DNA from: Ophiosphaerella korrae
Taxonomy: Eukaryota; Ascomycota; Dothideomycetes; Pleosporales; Phaeosphaeriaceae
Length of the DNA: 15,053 nt
NCBI GenBank assembly: GCA_028456385.1
Contig: JALNQF010000749.1
Location: 1-15,053, forward strand
Reading direction: 5' to 3'
Within the stretch, counting starts at the first letter, position 1. Each line of letters starts with the position of its first letter. Positions 1 through 8,580 of the stretch are shown here, piece by piece. The translations under genes were made by a program, and so were the position numbers. The notes beneath the pieces were generated by a model that saw only the letters and a list, made by a program, of their open reading frames with translations, searched no databases and was not told the origin of the DNA.

Positions 1-33
1 CACCTTCCCTTTTTTTTTTTTTTTTTTTTTTTT

Positions 34-67
<34 letters not shown>

Positions 68-69
68 AT

Positions 70-108
<39 letters not shown>

Positions 109-111
109 TTT
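1..111. repeat. Poly-T and poly-C low-complexity tract
   Basis: A T run (about 10-33) is followed by one A, a C run (35-67), a short ATT break, and a second C run (71-108). No telomere repeat (TTAGGG/CCCTAA) array is present. Such long homopolymers are often sequencing or assembly artefacts at contig or gap edges, but a genuine homopolymer tract cannot be excluded from the sequence alone. Confidence 0.9.
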
Positions 112-454
112 GGGACTTCAGGTAGTCGACGACCAGGAGGCCCGTTACACTTGCCGTAGGCTACAGGAGATAGTAAAGGGATAGCAAATAGTATTTCAAT
201 TCGAGCACTAATAATGTGGATAATACTTGCTTTTCTCTGCTCGCAAGTGTAGAGCCTTTTATACGCTGGTGAAGCGCATCGGCCCCGCTCTAGACTAATA
301 CTACACAACGTAAGGATTGCCAACGTATCGGGTCCACTCCAGACTAGTACCAGAGTTCCCAAGGATCTCGAGGATCTCGGGGATCCCGAGGATTCCAAGG
401 ACCTTTGTCACAGGGATGACGCAACGGAGCATAATCTCAACACGTGATGGATCC
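112..454. other. Non-coding stretch with short imperfect repeats
   Basis: I see no convincing gene here. It holds an imperfect direct repeat of about 20 bp (281-301 and 331-350, both ending in AGACTA.TAC, spaced 50 bp) and then a 9-bp tandem array listed separately. Dinucleotide use is ordinary, with CA and TG common, so this part has not been hit by RIP. Confidence 0.5.
362..406. repeat. 9-bp tandem repeat, five units
   Basis: Units are AGGATCTCG, AGGATCTCG, GGGATCCCG, AGGATTCCA and AGGACCTTT at 362, 371, 380, 389 and 398. The first two are identical and the rest diverge progressively. This is a short degenerate minisatellite; no function is evident. Confidence 0.8.
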
Positions 455-541
455 GTGGGTTAGTATTGCTTGGCGATCACTAACCCACTAATCCCCGATC
501 TGTGGGTTAGTGAGCCACGGCCATCGCTAACCCACTAACCC
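455..541. repeat. Two tandem hairpins with telomere-like heptamers
   Basis: GTGGGTTAGT (455-464) pairs perfectly with ACTAACCCAC (479-488). A second copy, GTGGGTTAGT (502-511), pairs with CTAACCCAC (527-535). The unit period is 47 bp. Each arm contains GGGTTAG or its complement, a permutation of one telomere repeat plus one base, but there is no true telomeric array. It could be a foldback relic or a pair of protein-binding palindromes. Confidence 0.75.
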
Positions 542-1836
542 GCCAAGACGAGCCAGTATATAGGCGCCAGCGCGCACAAGATAGAAACCTTGTAGTCAAG
601 AACAGATTCACAAGCACCCCTACAGTTGCACACGTGACCTGCTCGTGATACTTGCCTACCACCCAACCCAACGCCATCCTCTTCCTCTTCACCTCGTATT
701 CGCCAGCCTATATGAGAGAGCGATGTGAGGCTGTACTGAAGGCTGATGGAGGGCATACGCATATTGATTCATCTAGCTAGTCTGAATTTGTATGTAAAAT
801 ACACTGTATTTCTGACAGGTTCGATGAGCTTCGTAGACCCCTGCGCTAAGCCCCACTACTCATCTATTCATGCTAACCCCTTGTAGCGCTTGGTCGGAGC
901 CTGTGGATCCTCGGATCCTTCCGCGACGTACCAGGTGGAAGTTGGAACGTGGTATTAACTGGGCCGTGGATGATGCCGGCCTGGAAGCCGCGGTTCGCAT
1001 CGCCAAAGGAGATCGCAGAAAATATGGTGCTGTCGCAGTGGAGTGTGCATCAGCGACGGTTTCTGCGGCGAAGCACCAGCTGGGTGGGCCTCAGCCTGGC
1101 GGTCTGGAGCAGCTAGTTCCACGGGATGAGACGCAAGGCCGGAGGCTGGAGGCTGGAGGCTGCCGCCAAGCGAGAGCTTGATCGTCGACCGGCTCACCCT
1201 AGATATAGAGACCGATGGATAAATAACAGTAGAGTGCGTAGTAAGCACGTTTTATGCTACCTTTCGTTTCTGTATGTCGACCGACCTTTTTAGATGGGAT
1301 GCACGAACTTTCGAGTAGATCTGAGGCTGCCCAAAGTGACGCTAGCGTAAATGCTTGTAGTGAATTATGGTATTACAGGCTGAGTAGGAGTTTTCTATAG
1401 AAGACATGTAGTTTAGGCAAAAGCTTAGGATTTAATATTTGGCACGCAGGAGAGGACGTTACATGATTTTGGCGATTTGAATTTAACGCGCGATGCGAGT
1501 TGCGCACTGACCACTTGTTCAAGTATTTCTGCACACGACAAATTGGGGTCGGCTGAACTGCCGCCTCAAAAGCTGGCCAACAAGATGGCTCGCGTCCGGT
1601 TGCTCCAACATCGAAGGCGAAGCGATTTAGCGGCCTCGGACGTTCGTTTCACCCCTTTGGGGTGTCCCCTTTTACCTCCTGAACGTCTAGACTGAGGCTA
1701 TTGCTTGTCATGTTGCTCTCGATGGCGAATATGAGGCGCGAGGCGAGGATATCGATACTGTTTAATGATATCTCCATGTCAGCACGCTCTAGTCGTTATT
1801 AATATACACGCGTATAGAAAATAAAGGATGACCTCA
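542..1836. other. No gene assigned; unremarkable non-coding or relic DNA
   Basis: Open stretches occur on both strands (for example plus 870-1181 opposite minus 955-1248), but none has recognisable motifs, a clear start context or splice signals. Base composition rises in GC between about 890 and 1190, which may mark an old exon or degraded gene. The strand overlap makes both readings doubtful. Confidence 0.4.
1141..1161. repeat. 7-bp tandem triplet
   Basis: Three perfect copies of GGAGGCT lie in a row. The unit is too short and few to suggest a function; it inflates an otherwise weak open frame across this segment. Confidence 0.8.
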
Positions 1837-2853
1837 CTACATAACGATAGGGTATAGACACTCTAGCGTATATATAAACATATCAAGGTCGGCAGCTATC
1901 CCTTGCCGACCCCCTTGGCTCATGGCCAAGCTGTCTTCGGCTGATACTGTGCGTATCGTTGTTATGGTGCGCATGATGCCGATGAACATAACCATGGCGA
2001 CGCGGATCTCGGTGCTGCGCATGAGGTAGCGGTATAGCCTTCTGGCCGTCAATGGGGACGATATCGATGACTGGAGTACTGCGCGGAACTTCTTTAGTAA
2101 GAACACGCCGCTTACGCACTCGGACACCGCGATGGCTATGTAGTAGCCCAAGTGCAGGTTGTCGCTTACGGCCTCAGAATAGGGCCGGGAGTGGAGGACG
2201 CTGCCCACGGTATACACAATCATGGCAGCCTTAATGGACACGATGACGAACATTAGCGCCCAGAAAAACGTCCGGAAGACTATGCGCTCGCCGCCGCTGA
2301 GGATGGGGCGGAGGATCATATAGCCATAAAAGGGTATTCCAGCTTCTTGAATCTATTAAAGGTGGGCGGATCAGGCCATTATGTTAGCCGAATGCGATAT
2401 AACCGGTCGGAGTTCTAACAGAGACGGAGTGTGAGGGTTTGACGCCTGCATTAGGCTTCATAATGGGAATTGAGATGGAGCATCGATTGCAATAACCGCT
2501 ATGGTCAATTATAGCAGGGCGTAGTGCAGGGAAGCAAAAAAGGACAAGAATGACGCTTCCTCATGTTCAGTGCTCGTCTCAATAGCACTCACCAGCCAAG
2601 CAAGATCCCCGAAGACGGAAGCGACAGCCTTGTTGATGATTGGATGGTCGGCAATATAGACGTAGTAACTCAGACCGTTAGCCAAACAAGTCGCAGCGGA
2701 GTTGACGATCACCACTAGGACAATAACCGAAAGCTCGTCCACAATGCCAGCGACCATGAGACCGAGGAGAAAATTGTTGAGCCCAATGATGCTGAGGATG
2801 CTATTTGCCGTGTTGAGGAAGCGCGGTATTGCGGTAGCTGTACTTGACACCAT
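1837..2853 (-). CDS. Predicted seven-helix fungal membrane protein, two exons
   Basis: Exon 1 runs 2853-2593 (87 codons) and exon 2 runs 2352-1837, giving about 258 residues. The start ATG has A at -3 and G at +4, a good eukaryotic context. The join is phase 0 and reads LAWL then IQEAGIPFYGYMIL, so the frame stays open into exon 2, where the join extends the frame upstream of the first Met (residue 99). Hydrophobic helices are seen at about residues 18-38, 41-64, 78-105, 113-138, 155-173, 200-217 and 235-258. Polar loops are rich in Arg near residues 185-205. From family memory, proteins with a W-(I/V)-Q-E-A-G-x-x-F-Y-x-Y-x-I-L core are uncharacterised multi-pass proteins of Sordariomycete fungi, some annotated as GPCR-like. 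That match was not tested. It may lack a few C-terminal residues, since it stops soon after ECLYPIV. Function is unknown; the membrane location is inferred from hydrophobicity. Confidence 0.7.
2353..2592 (-). other. Spliceosomal intron, phase 0, 240 bp
   Basis: The donor is GTGAGT (2592-2587). A branch-site-like CTAAC lies at about 2384-2388, roughly 30 bp before the TTTAATAG acceptor ending at 2353. Without splicing, the first exon frame runs on through a low-quality stretch to a TAA at 2509-2511. Splicing removes that stop and the in-frame TAG before exon 2. At 240 bp it is longer than the 50-100 bp usual for filamentous ascomycetes. Confidence 0.65.
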
Positions 2854-2980
2854 TGTGTTTGAACTAATGAGTTCTGAATGATAATTTAGTTTTGATGGTA
2901 GTGACGCTGACTTTATTCAGAACAAACCACATTTTTAGGCCCTTTAAAAACCAGACTGGACCTCGCGATAAGTACCCTCA
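2854..2980. promoter_or_regulatory. Upstream region of the membrane-protein gene
   Basis: This short region precedes the minus-strand start at 2853. It holds A/T-rich patches but no motif I can assign. Any promoter here would be bounded upstream by the foldback repeats at 2981-3066. Confidence 0.25.
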
Positions 2981-3066
2981 GTTGGTGGACTGGCCGGCCC
3001 GTTCACCAACTGGCTAGCCTATACGCCAACCAGAAAATTGGTGGGTGGGCTAGCCCGTTCACCAAC
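2981..3066. repeat. Tandem pair of foldback (hairpin) repeats
   Basis: Two 30-bp copies (2981-3010 and 3037-3066) match at about 25 of 30 positions with a 56-bp period. Each begins with TTGGTG and ends with CACCAA, so each can fold on itself. The first also has the palindrome GGCCGGCC in its loop. A more degraded third copy (GGTTGGTCAATTAGCC and following) continues to about 3115. They could be the remains of a foldback or MITE-type element. Confidence 0.7.
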
Positions 3067-3086
3067 GAGCCGGTTGGTCAATTAGC

Positions 3087-3413
3087 CTAGTTAGCGAATG
3101 GGCCGGAACACGTTCTAATCAATTTAAGGTTTAGAGGCGAGCGGAGCGGAAAGTTCCATTCCATCGTACCGTTCACGGCAAACTCCTCGGCGTCGTGTAT
3201 GAGTTCGTAGCGCGATACCCTTCTATAAGAAACAAGCCACCGGCCGGTAGTTAGAGGCATCCTGTAGGATGCCACACGCAGCGTGGCTAATGGCCGGACC
3301 CGGATTTTCTTCAACCCGTAGGTAGCTAACACCGTAAATAGAATAAGGAACAGTGGAAGACGGCGATGAGTTTGGTGGAGAGGGATTCTGATAAACGCCG
3401 ACGGTGAGTTTTT
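3087..3413 (-). pseudogene. Possible gene fragment with N-terminal membrane anchor
   Basis: One minus-strand frame is open for about 108 codons (stop at 3087-3089, previous stop at 3414-3416). It has no in-frame ATG before the interesting part. It reads a hydrophobic stretch (LPLFLILFTVLATYGL, about 3359-3312), then a basic patch, then a polar region with YRMPLTTGRW and SRYELIHDAEEF. A hydrophobic anchor, basic hinge and this type of segment would suit the N-terminus of a fungal microsomal enzyme such as a cytochrome P450. That is only an impression; the haem-binding region and the rest of such a protein are absent, so if real it is a truncated relic. Confidence 0.22.
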
Positions 3414-3911
3414 CTATTTCTTGATCAATCGGACGCGGCTTGCTCCTGTGGATGTGCATGCGTTGCGGGGATGGGGAGCCCTCTTCTACATTATTCGTCG
3501 GAATTGACCGTAGTCCGCCCGTTATTCATGCAACCACAAGCTGCGCATTGCGGGCGTCGACTTACGCCTCCGAGGCCACATTTTCAACTCAATTTTCCAG
3601 ACAGAGTCTGTAGGGATCCCAAAAAAGCCTTTCCACACCATCTCTGGCAGGGATAGGGGGTAGTAATACGCCCCAGAACGGAAACTAGCAGGGGGTCAAA
3701 AACGGGAACCAGGAAACATGGAGGTCACGGACTAGCCGTCCGATGGATGGTTACCGTACCATAGGAAGTCGTGCGATAGACGGGGGCTGTGTAATGGTAG
3801 GATTGTTAGTCTAGGACGGAGCTAAGTGCTGTGGATCGAAGTTTCTTCGTCCCGGTATCTAGTCCATCTTGGCATATCCGTGGAATCGGGTCATGTGATA
3901 TAATATACTAG
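3414..3911. other. No supported feature
   Basis: Balanced base composition. Short open frames exist on both strands but show no motif, splice pattern or plausible start context. No tRNA-like cloverleaf was recognised by eye. It is likely spacer or old degraded sequence. Confidence 0.4.
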
Positions 3912-4142
3912 TGCCTTTTAGGAAGAGGCCGTGGAATCCTCCTGCTCGCCGTGGCTACATTACGGGAGCTCATCGCCCCGGCATTAGTGAGGTTCTTTGA
4001 TATAGACGGCTCGCCGCTCGGCGACAAAGCGGCCTTGGAAGAACAGGTCTGTGATAACGTGTTCTACTACTACTCCGGCCACCTCATTAAAATTTACGCG
4101 CTAGCAAGCATTCAATTAATAATGGGCCGCGTACAACGTTAG
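3912..4142 (+). pseudogene. Unrecognised open stretch ending at the AT-rich border
   Basis: The plus frame is open from after the TAG at 3909-3911 to a stop at 4140-4142, about 76 codons, without a clear ATG. The first usable start would be a GTG at 3951. The part after 3951 has protein-like composition (ALVRFFDIDGSPLGDKAALE, then a Tyr-rich VFYYYSGHLIKIY). It ends exactly where normal sequence gives way to RIP-altered DNA, so it may be the stub of a gene cut by the repeat block. I do not recognise the family. Confidence 0.2.
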
Positions 4143-4476
4143 AAATCACCTTAAAAGGAAGGTAGACTTGATCTTGCGTCTAATTCAATTAATTTAAAAA
4201 AAATTACAAGTGTGCGCAGGAGTTTAAAGTTGTTCTAAGTCCCCCGCTTAACCCTCTAAGGCTGCCTTAAAGGTGCCCTCCCTATAAGCGTAATCTATTA
4301 ACGTTAACGTAAGCTCTTACATTTAGAAAAGTAGTCCCTTGTTTAATAGATCCTTAGCCTTAACTAACGTAGATTTCTACCCTATATTATTAACGTACAA
4401 CGTATAGTAGACGTTTTACTAACTACCTATAGCTAAAATCCTCTTCCTCCTCTAATAGGTAAGAACTAAGTAGATT
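4143..4476. other. Transitional flank, left of the chromovirus
   Basis: AT-rich, but it keeps many CA/TG steps (for example ACAAGTGTGCGCAGG near 4206). Before the chromovirus inserted, it was contiguous with 11278 onward. It may therefore hold the beginning of the plus-strand element's 5' LTR, or unique DNA into which RIP has leaked. No LTR start could be fixed. Confidence 0.45.
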
Positions 4477-4481
4477 AATAG
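4477..4481. repeat. Target-site duplication AATAG, left copy
   Basis: AATAG directly precedes the TGTTACGGG start of the left LTR. The same five bases directly follow the right LTR at 11273-11277. A 5-bp duplication is the normal product of Ty3/gypsy integrase. Confidence 0.85.
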
Positions 4482-4861
4482 TGTTACGGGCCTCTTGTTA
4501 ACTATAGGAGCCTATCTTAGGGTTATTAGTAGATCGCGAGGTAATAACAAAAGCTCGTGCAGTAATCTATAATAACTTATAAATAGTAGAAGGTGTTTTG
4601 TAACTATCTTGTACTAGCGTTCTATAGTTAAAGGATTAAATTACTAATACTATCCTAATAATACGTATTACTACTAATTATATACTTAATATAATCTATA
4701 ATCTATAGTTACTAAAACTAGTAGATTATAGATTACTTTAGGTGTCCTAGTTATATATAGTCTCTTAATTAAGATTATTACTTTACTTATCTTATACTTT
4801 GTTAGTACCTAAGTTAGGATTAATTAGTTTTATCTCGATTCCTTCTATTATACCTATAATA
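4482..4861 (-). repeat. Chromovirus 3' LTR (left, 380 bp)
   Basis: It aligns end to end with 10845-11272. Its first 80 bp are less mutated than the other copy (it keeps TGTTACGGG where the right copy has TATTATAGG, and ATCGCGAGG where the right has ATTATAAGG). It carries one copy of the internal 14-bp hairpin. Confidence 0.9.
4692..4735. repeat. Perfect 14-bp inverted repeat in LTR
   Basis: TAATCTATAATCTA (4692-4705) pairs with TAGATTATAGATTA (4722-4735) across a 16-bp loop. The same hairpin occurs twice in the right LTR. It could be a regulatory palindrome or a polyadenylation-related structure in the LTR; its role is unknown. Confidence 0.8.
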
Positions 4862-4877
4862 CTATCTCTCCTTCTAG
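4862..4877 (-). promoter_or_regulatory. Polypurine tract of the chromovirus
   Basis: On the minus strand the sequence just before the 3' LTR reads CTAGAAGGAGAGATAG, purine-rich and abutting the LTR. In LTR elements this tract primes second-strand synthesis. Its position sets the element's orientation independently of the protein relics. Confidence 0.75.
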
Positions 4878-5490
4878 GTAGTTCCTTGTTTATCTATCCT
4901 AGAGCTAAAGTTATTAGTCTAGTTTCTTTATTAATATAGAGTTCTTTATCTTCTCTTATACTTATTTTATCTATACGCTATTACTATCTTCTTACTAATT
5001 ACGTATTACGTAATAGTATTAAAATATTTCTTTATTCTTATTACGCTTCTCTTAAATTAAACCCTAAGTCTCTTCTTTATATTATTTCTATAAATAATAG
5101 TAAGGCCTATAAAGTATATATTTGTATAAATATACGTAGTTCTTATAATATATCTAGTATTTCTCTTTCTAAGTATACGTTTATTATACTTATTCTTGCG
5201 TCTAGGCTTAATAATAATAGAGAAAGCTATTAACTAGACTTAAGAGAAATTACTATCTTAAATTATAGAGGCTAAAGCTAAGCGTAAGTATATCTAAGAG
5301 CTTACGTAGAGTAAGCTAGTAAAAAATTATACTTGTCTCTCTTACTTTTATAAGATAAAGGCCTTAAATAATAAGAAATTAGCTAAATAGTTAGTAGCTC
5401 TAGAAGCTAAGCTAGACTTAGATAAGGCGTTTATTGTAGTAGATTATATATTAGACGTTCTTATTACTTCTTTATTTATTATTAGTAATA
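4878..5490. other. Unexplained internal region between pol and 3' LTR
   Basis: About 600 bp lie between the end of pol and the polypurine tract with no pol-like reading. On the plus strand, opposite to pol, one frame is stop-free for 97 codons (4940-5230). The next frame (5232-5555) reads as protein-like sequence rich in Lys, Glu and Leu (for example IIEAKAKRKYI, then KIKALNNKKLAK, then LVALEAKLDLDKAF), broken by stops mostly of the CAA/CAG-to-stop type. Its last part overlaps the antisense of the chromodomain end. It could be a relic of an antisense ORF, a captured fragment, or chance. Confidence 0.35.
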
Positions 5491-8400
5491 TTAGTTCTTT
5501 TAGTTTACTACTAGGCGTTCTAGAAGGTTTTAATTTTAAAACTCCTCTAGTTTTTTAAAGTAATTAAGGTTATCTTCTAGTTTCTATATTTTCTCTTATA
5601 GTTGTCCTTTTTTATCTATACCTATCTATTCTACTAAGTAGTAGTTCCTTCTATTATAGAATTAATATACTAGGATTTCTTTAACTTCTTATTCTTCTTA
5701 CTCTCTATACGTATTTACTTTATATACTAGTAGTTCTACTTTTTATAGTACTTATTCTAGTAGAGCTATATAGAATATTAGGTATATCTTTATTTTATTT
5801 AGTAGCTTTAGTTTAAATATAACTAGTATAACTTCTTTCTTAATCTTATAAGGTTTTATCTTAACGTAGTCTAATTTTAGACTTAGTTATTTACTTTTAA
5901 TATTCTTTTATACTAACTATACTTTTTCTCTCTCTCTAAATTAAGGTTTTCTCTTATACTTCTTGTTATAATACTTAGCTATATAATTATATAGGAATTC
6001 TACGTCTTATCTTAGCTAATTATATATATTTTTAAGTCTATTAGCGAAGTTTTCTCCTCTTAGAGACTAAGATATCTAATTTTTTAGTATCTAGTATATA
6101 TTAAGTTTAAATCTATAGTTTATAAAGAAAAGTAATACTTTTATTACTATATTTTTTGCGCTATTATATACTAACTATACTATAGGTAGTAGTTATACCT
6201 AATTATTCTAGTTATAGTTAAGGTAGTATCTTAAGTATTATTCTACTATCTAATTTATTTATTCTAATTATCTATCTATTTATAGGTAGTATACTATAGA
6301 TATTATATATTTAATTCCTAATTGCGCTATTATCGTTCCTTATAGTTTTAATATAAATCTTATATCTCTATCTATAATAATCTTATCTAGTAGTCTATAT
6401 TAACTAATTATAGTTCCTAGAACCTAGTATATAGTAACTTCTATCCTACTTTTCTCTTTATATAGTTAGAAGTATATATACTTTATAAGTTTATCTACTA
6501 TTATAAGAATTCTATTATACTTAACTCCTAATATTAAGTCTTTAGACTTAGGTAGCTTCGTAATAAAGTCTATTATAATAACTTTCTATAGTTATTCTAG
6601 TACTTCTACTAGTTATAGTATCTTATATAGTGCGTATCTATTATATTTATTCTTATAATATTCTATATAGTCTTGTAGTACTTTTATTACTAGCTATCTT
6701 ACTTTTAAGATATAATAGTCTTATAGTAACCTATTAAAGGTTTTGTTAATCTCTTAGTATCTATATACTAGTAATTTATAGAATTATTATATAAATTCTC
6801 TTTAGATTTTTCCTAAGATATACGTTCTTCTATAAGCTTATATAAATCCTTTTTAGATTTCTAGTTTTTTTATTTCTTTAGATACCTCTTACGTTATTTT
6901 CTAAATCTATTTGTTTAGCTCGCTACTTATTCTTTTAAGTATTGTAGCTATTTTAGGTATATTTAAGACTAAGTGTTCTTCTTTATTTTTAACTAGAACT
7001 ATACTAGTAGTGCTTACTTCTTCTTATAAGTCTAGTCTTCTACTAAGAGGGTCTATAAATTAGTTATCTTTCTCTTTTATATATATAATTTCTATATTAA
7101 ATATTAATAAGAATTCCTACTATTTTATATATTACTATAATAGTTCTTTATTTATTATAAATCTTATAAGATTCTTGTAGTTAGTATAGACTTTTGTCTA
7201 ATACTTTACTCTTTATAAGTATACTCTCTATTACTTAAATACTTTATAGATTACTAGTATCTTTTTGTTATAGATTAAGTAGTTAAGTTCTACTATTTTT
7301 ATTTTCTTAGAGAAGTATTTAACTAAATATTCCTTTTTAGTCTTTAGGTCTTTTTGTATTAGTACTATTCTATAGACTAAGTTAGATATATCTATTTTTA
7401 CTATTACTAGTAGGTCTAGGTTATATATTCTAATAACTAGGTTTTCTATAAACTTCTTCTTAATCTTTTCTAAGTCGATCTTAATTTTTCTTAGTTTAAT
7501 AATAAATCTAAGGAAGTCTATTTCTTTTATATAGAATTTATATTTTCTTATCTTAAGAAATAACTTATTTTCTACTAGTTTCTCTAGTACTTTGTATATA
7601 TATTATATATGTTCTTCTTCTATTTCTAAGAATATAAGGATATTATCTAAGTATATAAATATAAATACGTCTAAGTACTCTCTTAGTACTATATTAATTC
7701 TTTCTTAGAATACTACTAGTGCGTTTATTAAGCTAAATAGTATAACTAAGTATTTATATAGTCTATACTATATTCTAAATACTATTTTCTATTTATTACT
7801 TTTCTTAATTCTAATCTAGTAGTAAGCGTTCTAGATATCTAGCTTTATAAAGATCTTTACTCTTTATAGTCTATCTTATATCTTATCTATTTATAGTAAT
7901 AAGTATTAGTTCTTACTTATAACTATATTAGTTTTTCTAAAGTCTACGTAAAGTCTCTTATTACTTATCTCTTTTTTATTTATAAAGATAAGTCTATATA
8001 CTACTTTTAATTTAGATTCTTATATCTATCCTTTCTTTATTACGTTTTAAATAAATATTTATTTAATTTTAGACTTTTTTTCTATCTTTTTATAGACTAA
8101 GCTCTATCTTACGTCTTTTCTTTCTTCTAGTTCTATTACTAAATCCTATAGTTAGTATTCTAGAAAGTAATCTTCTAGCGCTATAAGTTGTTTTTCCTAT
8201 TTCTTATATTCTTTAGAGAATTTTCCTTTACTAGTATTTATATTAGCTTTTAATATATCTATTCTATAGCTAATTTTTTTTATTCTCTAATTAATATATA
8301 GGTTAGTTATCTATAACTATAGTATTCCTAATATTATATCTTATTTGTTATTAATTATTATTATATCTATAACTATATTCTTAATTATTATTCTTTCTAG

Positions 8401-8580
8401 TTCTAATATAGAGAGAACTGTTTTAAACCTAATAGGTTTTTAAAATAATTTTCCTTTAATTATACTTAATTATTAAGAGTATTTCTTTATAGTGTATTTT
8501 ATTCCTTATATTTCTACAAACTTCTTTAATATAAAGTTTTTAGTAGCTCTACTATTAATTATTAATTATACTTTCTTTCT
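5490..8580 (-). pseudogene. pol: Chromovirus pol relic: PR-RT-RH-IN-chromodomain
   Basis: A single minus reading frame is preserved over about 3.1 kb and broken only by RIP stops. Protease: at 8542-8556 the Asp-Ser-Gly-Ala-Thr site now reads N-S-R-A-T; a downstream DIILGIL block is near 8310-8340. RT: the PFGLxNA-type block near 7711-7746 reads LFSLINAL, and the YLDD box at 7642-7653 reads YLDN. RNase H end: TNYKNL-type and DPLSRR motifs lie at about 7035-7185. Integrase: the catalytic triad keeps Asp (6568-6570), Asp (6370-6372, in DRD) and Glu (6262-6264), with exactly 35 residues between the last two. A KLDYVKIKP-type C-terminal segment lies near 5850-5880. A chromodomain follows (5535-5697). 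The encoded polyprotein would have copied and integrated the element; loss of the protease and RT aspartates and dozens of stops make it dead. Confidence 0.88.
5535..5697 (-). other. Chromodomain at the integrase C-terminus
   Basis: In the pol frame the sequence reads E-V-K-E-I-L, then RRNYYLVE, a RIP stop where Trp is expected, I-G, a further stop in the W-E position, and finally FKKLEEF. This matches the chromodomain plan of a start strand, Y-L-V-K-W-x-G-Y core and a C-terminal helix ending in L-L-E-E-F. Chromodomains on integrases are known to direct chromoviruses to heterochromatin by binding methylated histone H3. Confidence 0.8.

Noticed and set aside
507..762. Two overlapping minus-strand open frames of 61 and 75 codons
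   Set aside because: They overlap in different frames, partly cover the tandem hairpins, and show no family features.
870..1248. Overlapping open frames on both strands in a GC-richer patch (plus 870-1181, minus 955-1248)
   Set aside because: Each is the antisense of the other, neither has motifs or good start context, and the plus one is extended by a 7-bp repeat.
1477..1695. Plus-strand open frame of 72 codons
   Set aside because: It would need a TTG start, and composition and motifs give no support.
1883..2234. Other frames overlapping exon 2 (minus 1883-2119, plus 2052-2234)
   Set aside because: Shadows of the membrane-protein exon, with Arg/His-rich antisense-type composition.
2509..2586. 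Continuation of exon 1 past the GTGAGT donor (VSAIETSTEHEE and following)
   Set aside because: It runs into a stop and breaks the family-like join; a consensus donor sits exactly at its start, so it is treated as intron.
3471..3656. Plus-strand open frame of 61 codons
   Set aside because: No recognisable motif, and it lies in apparently non-coding DNA.
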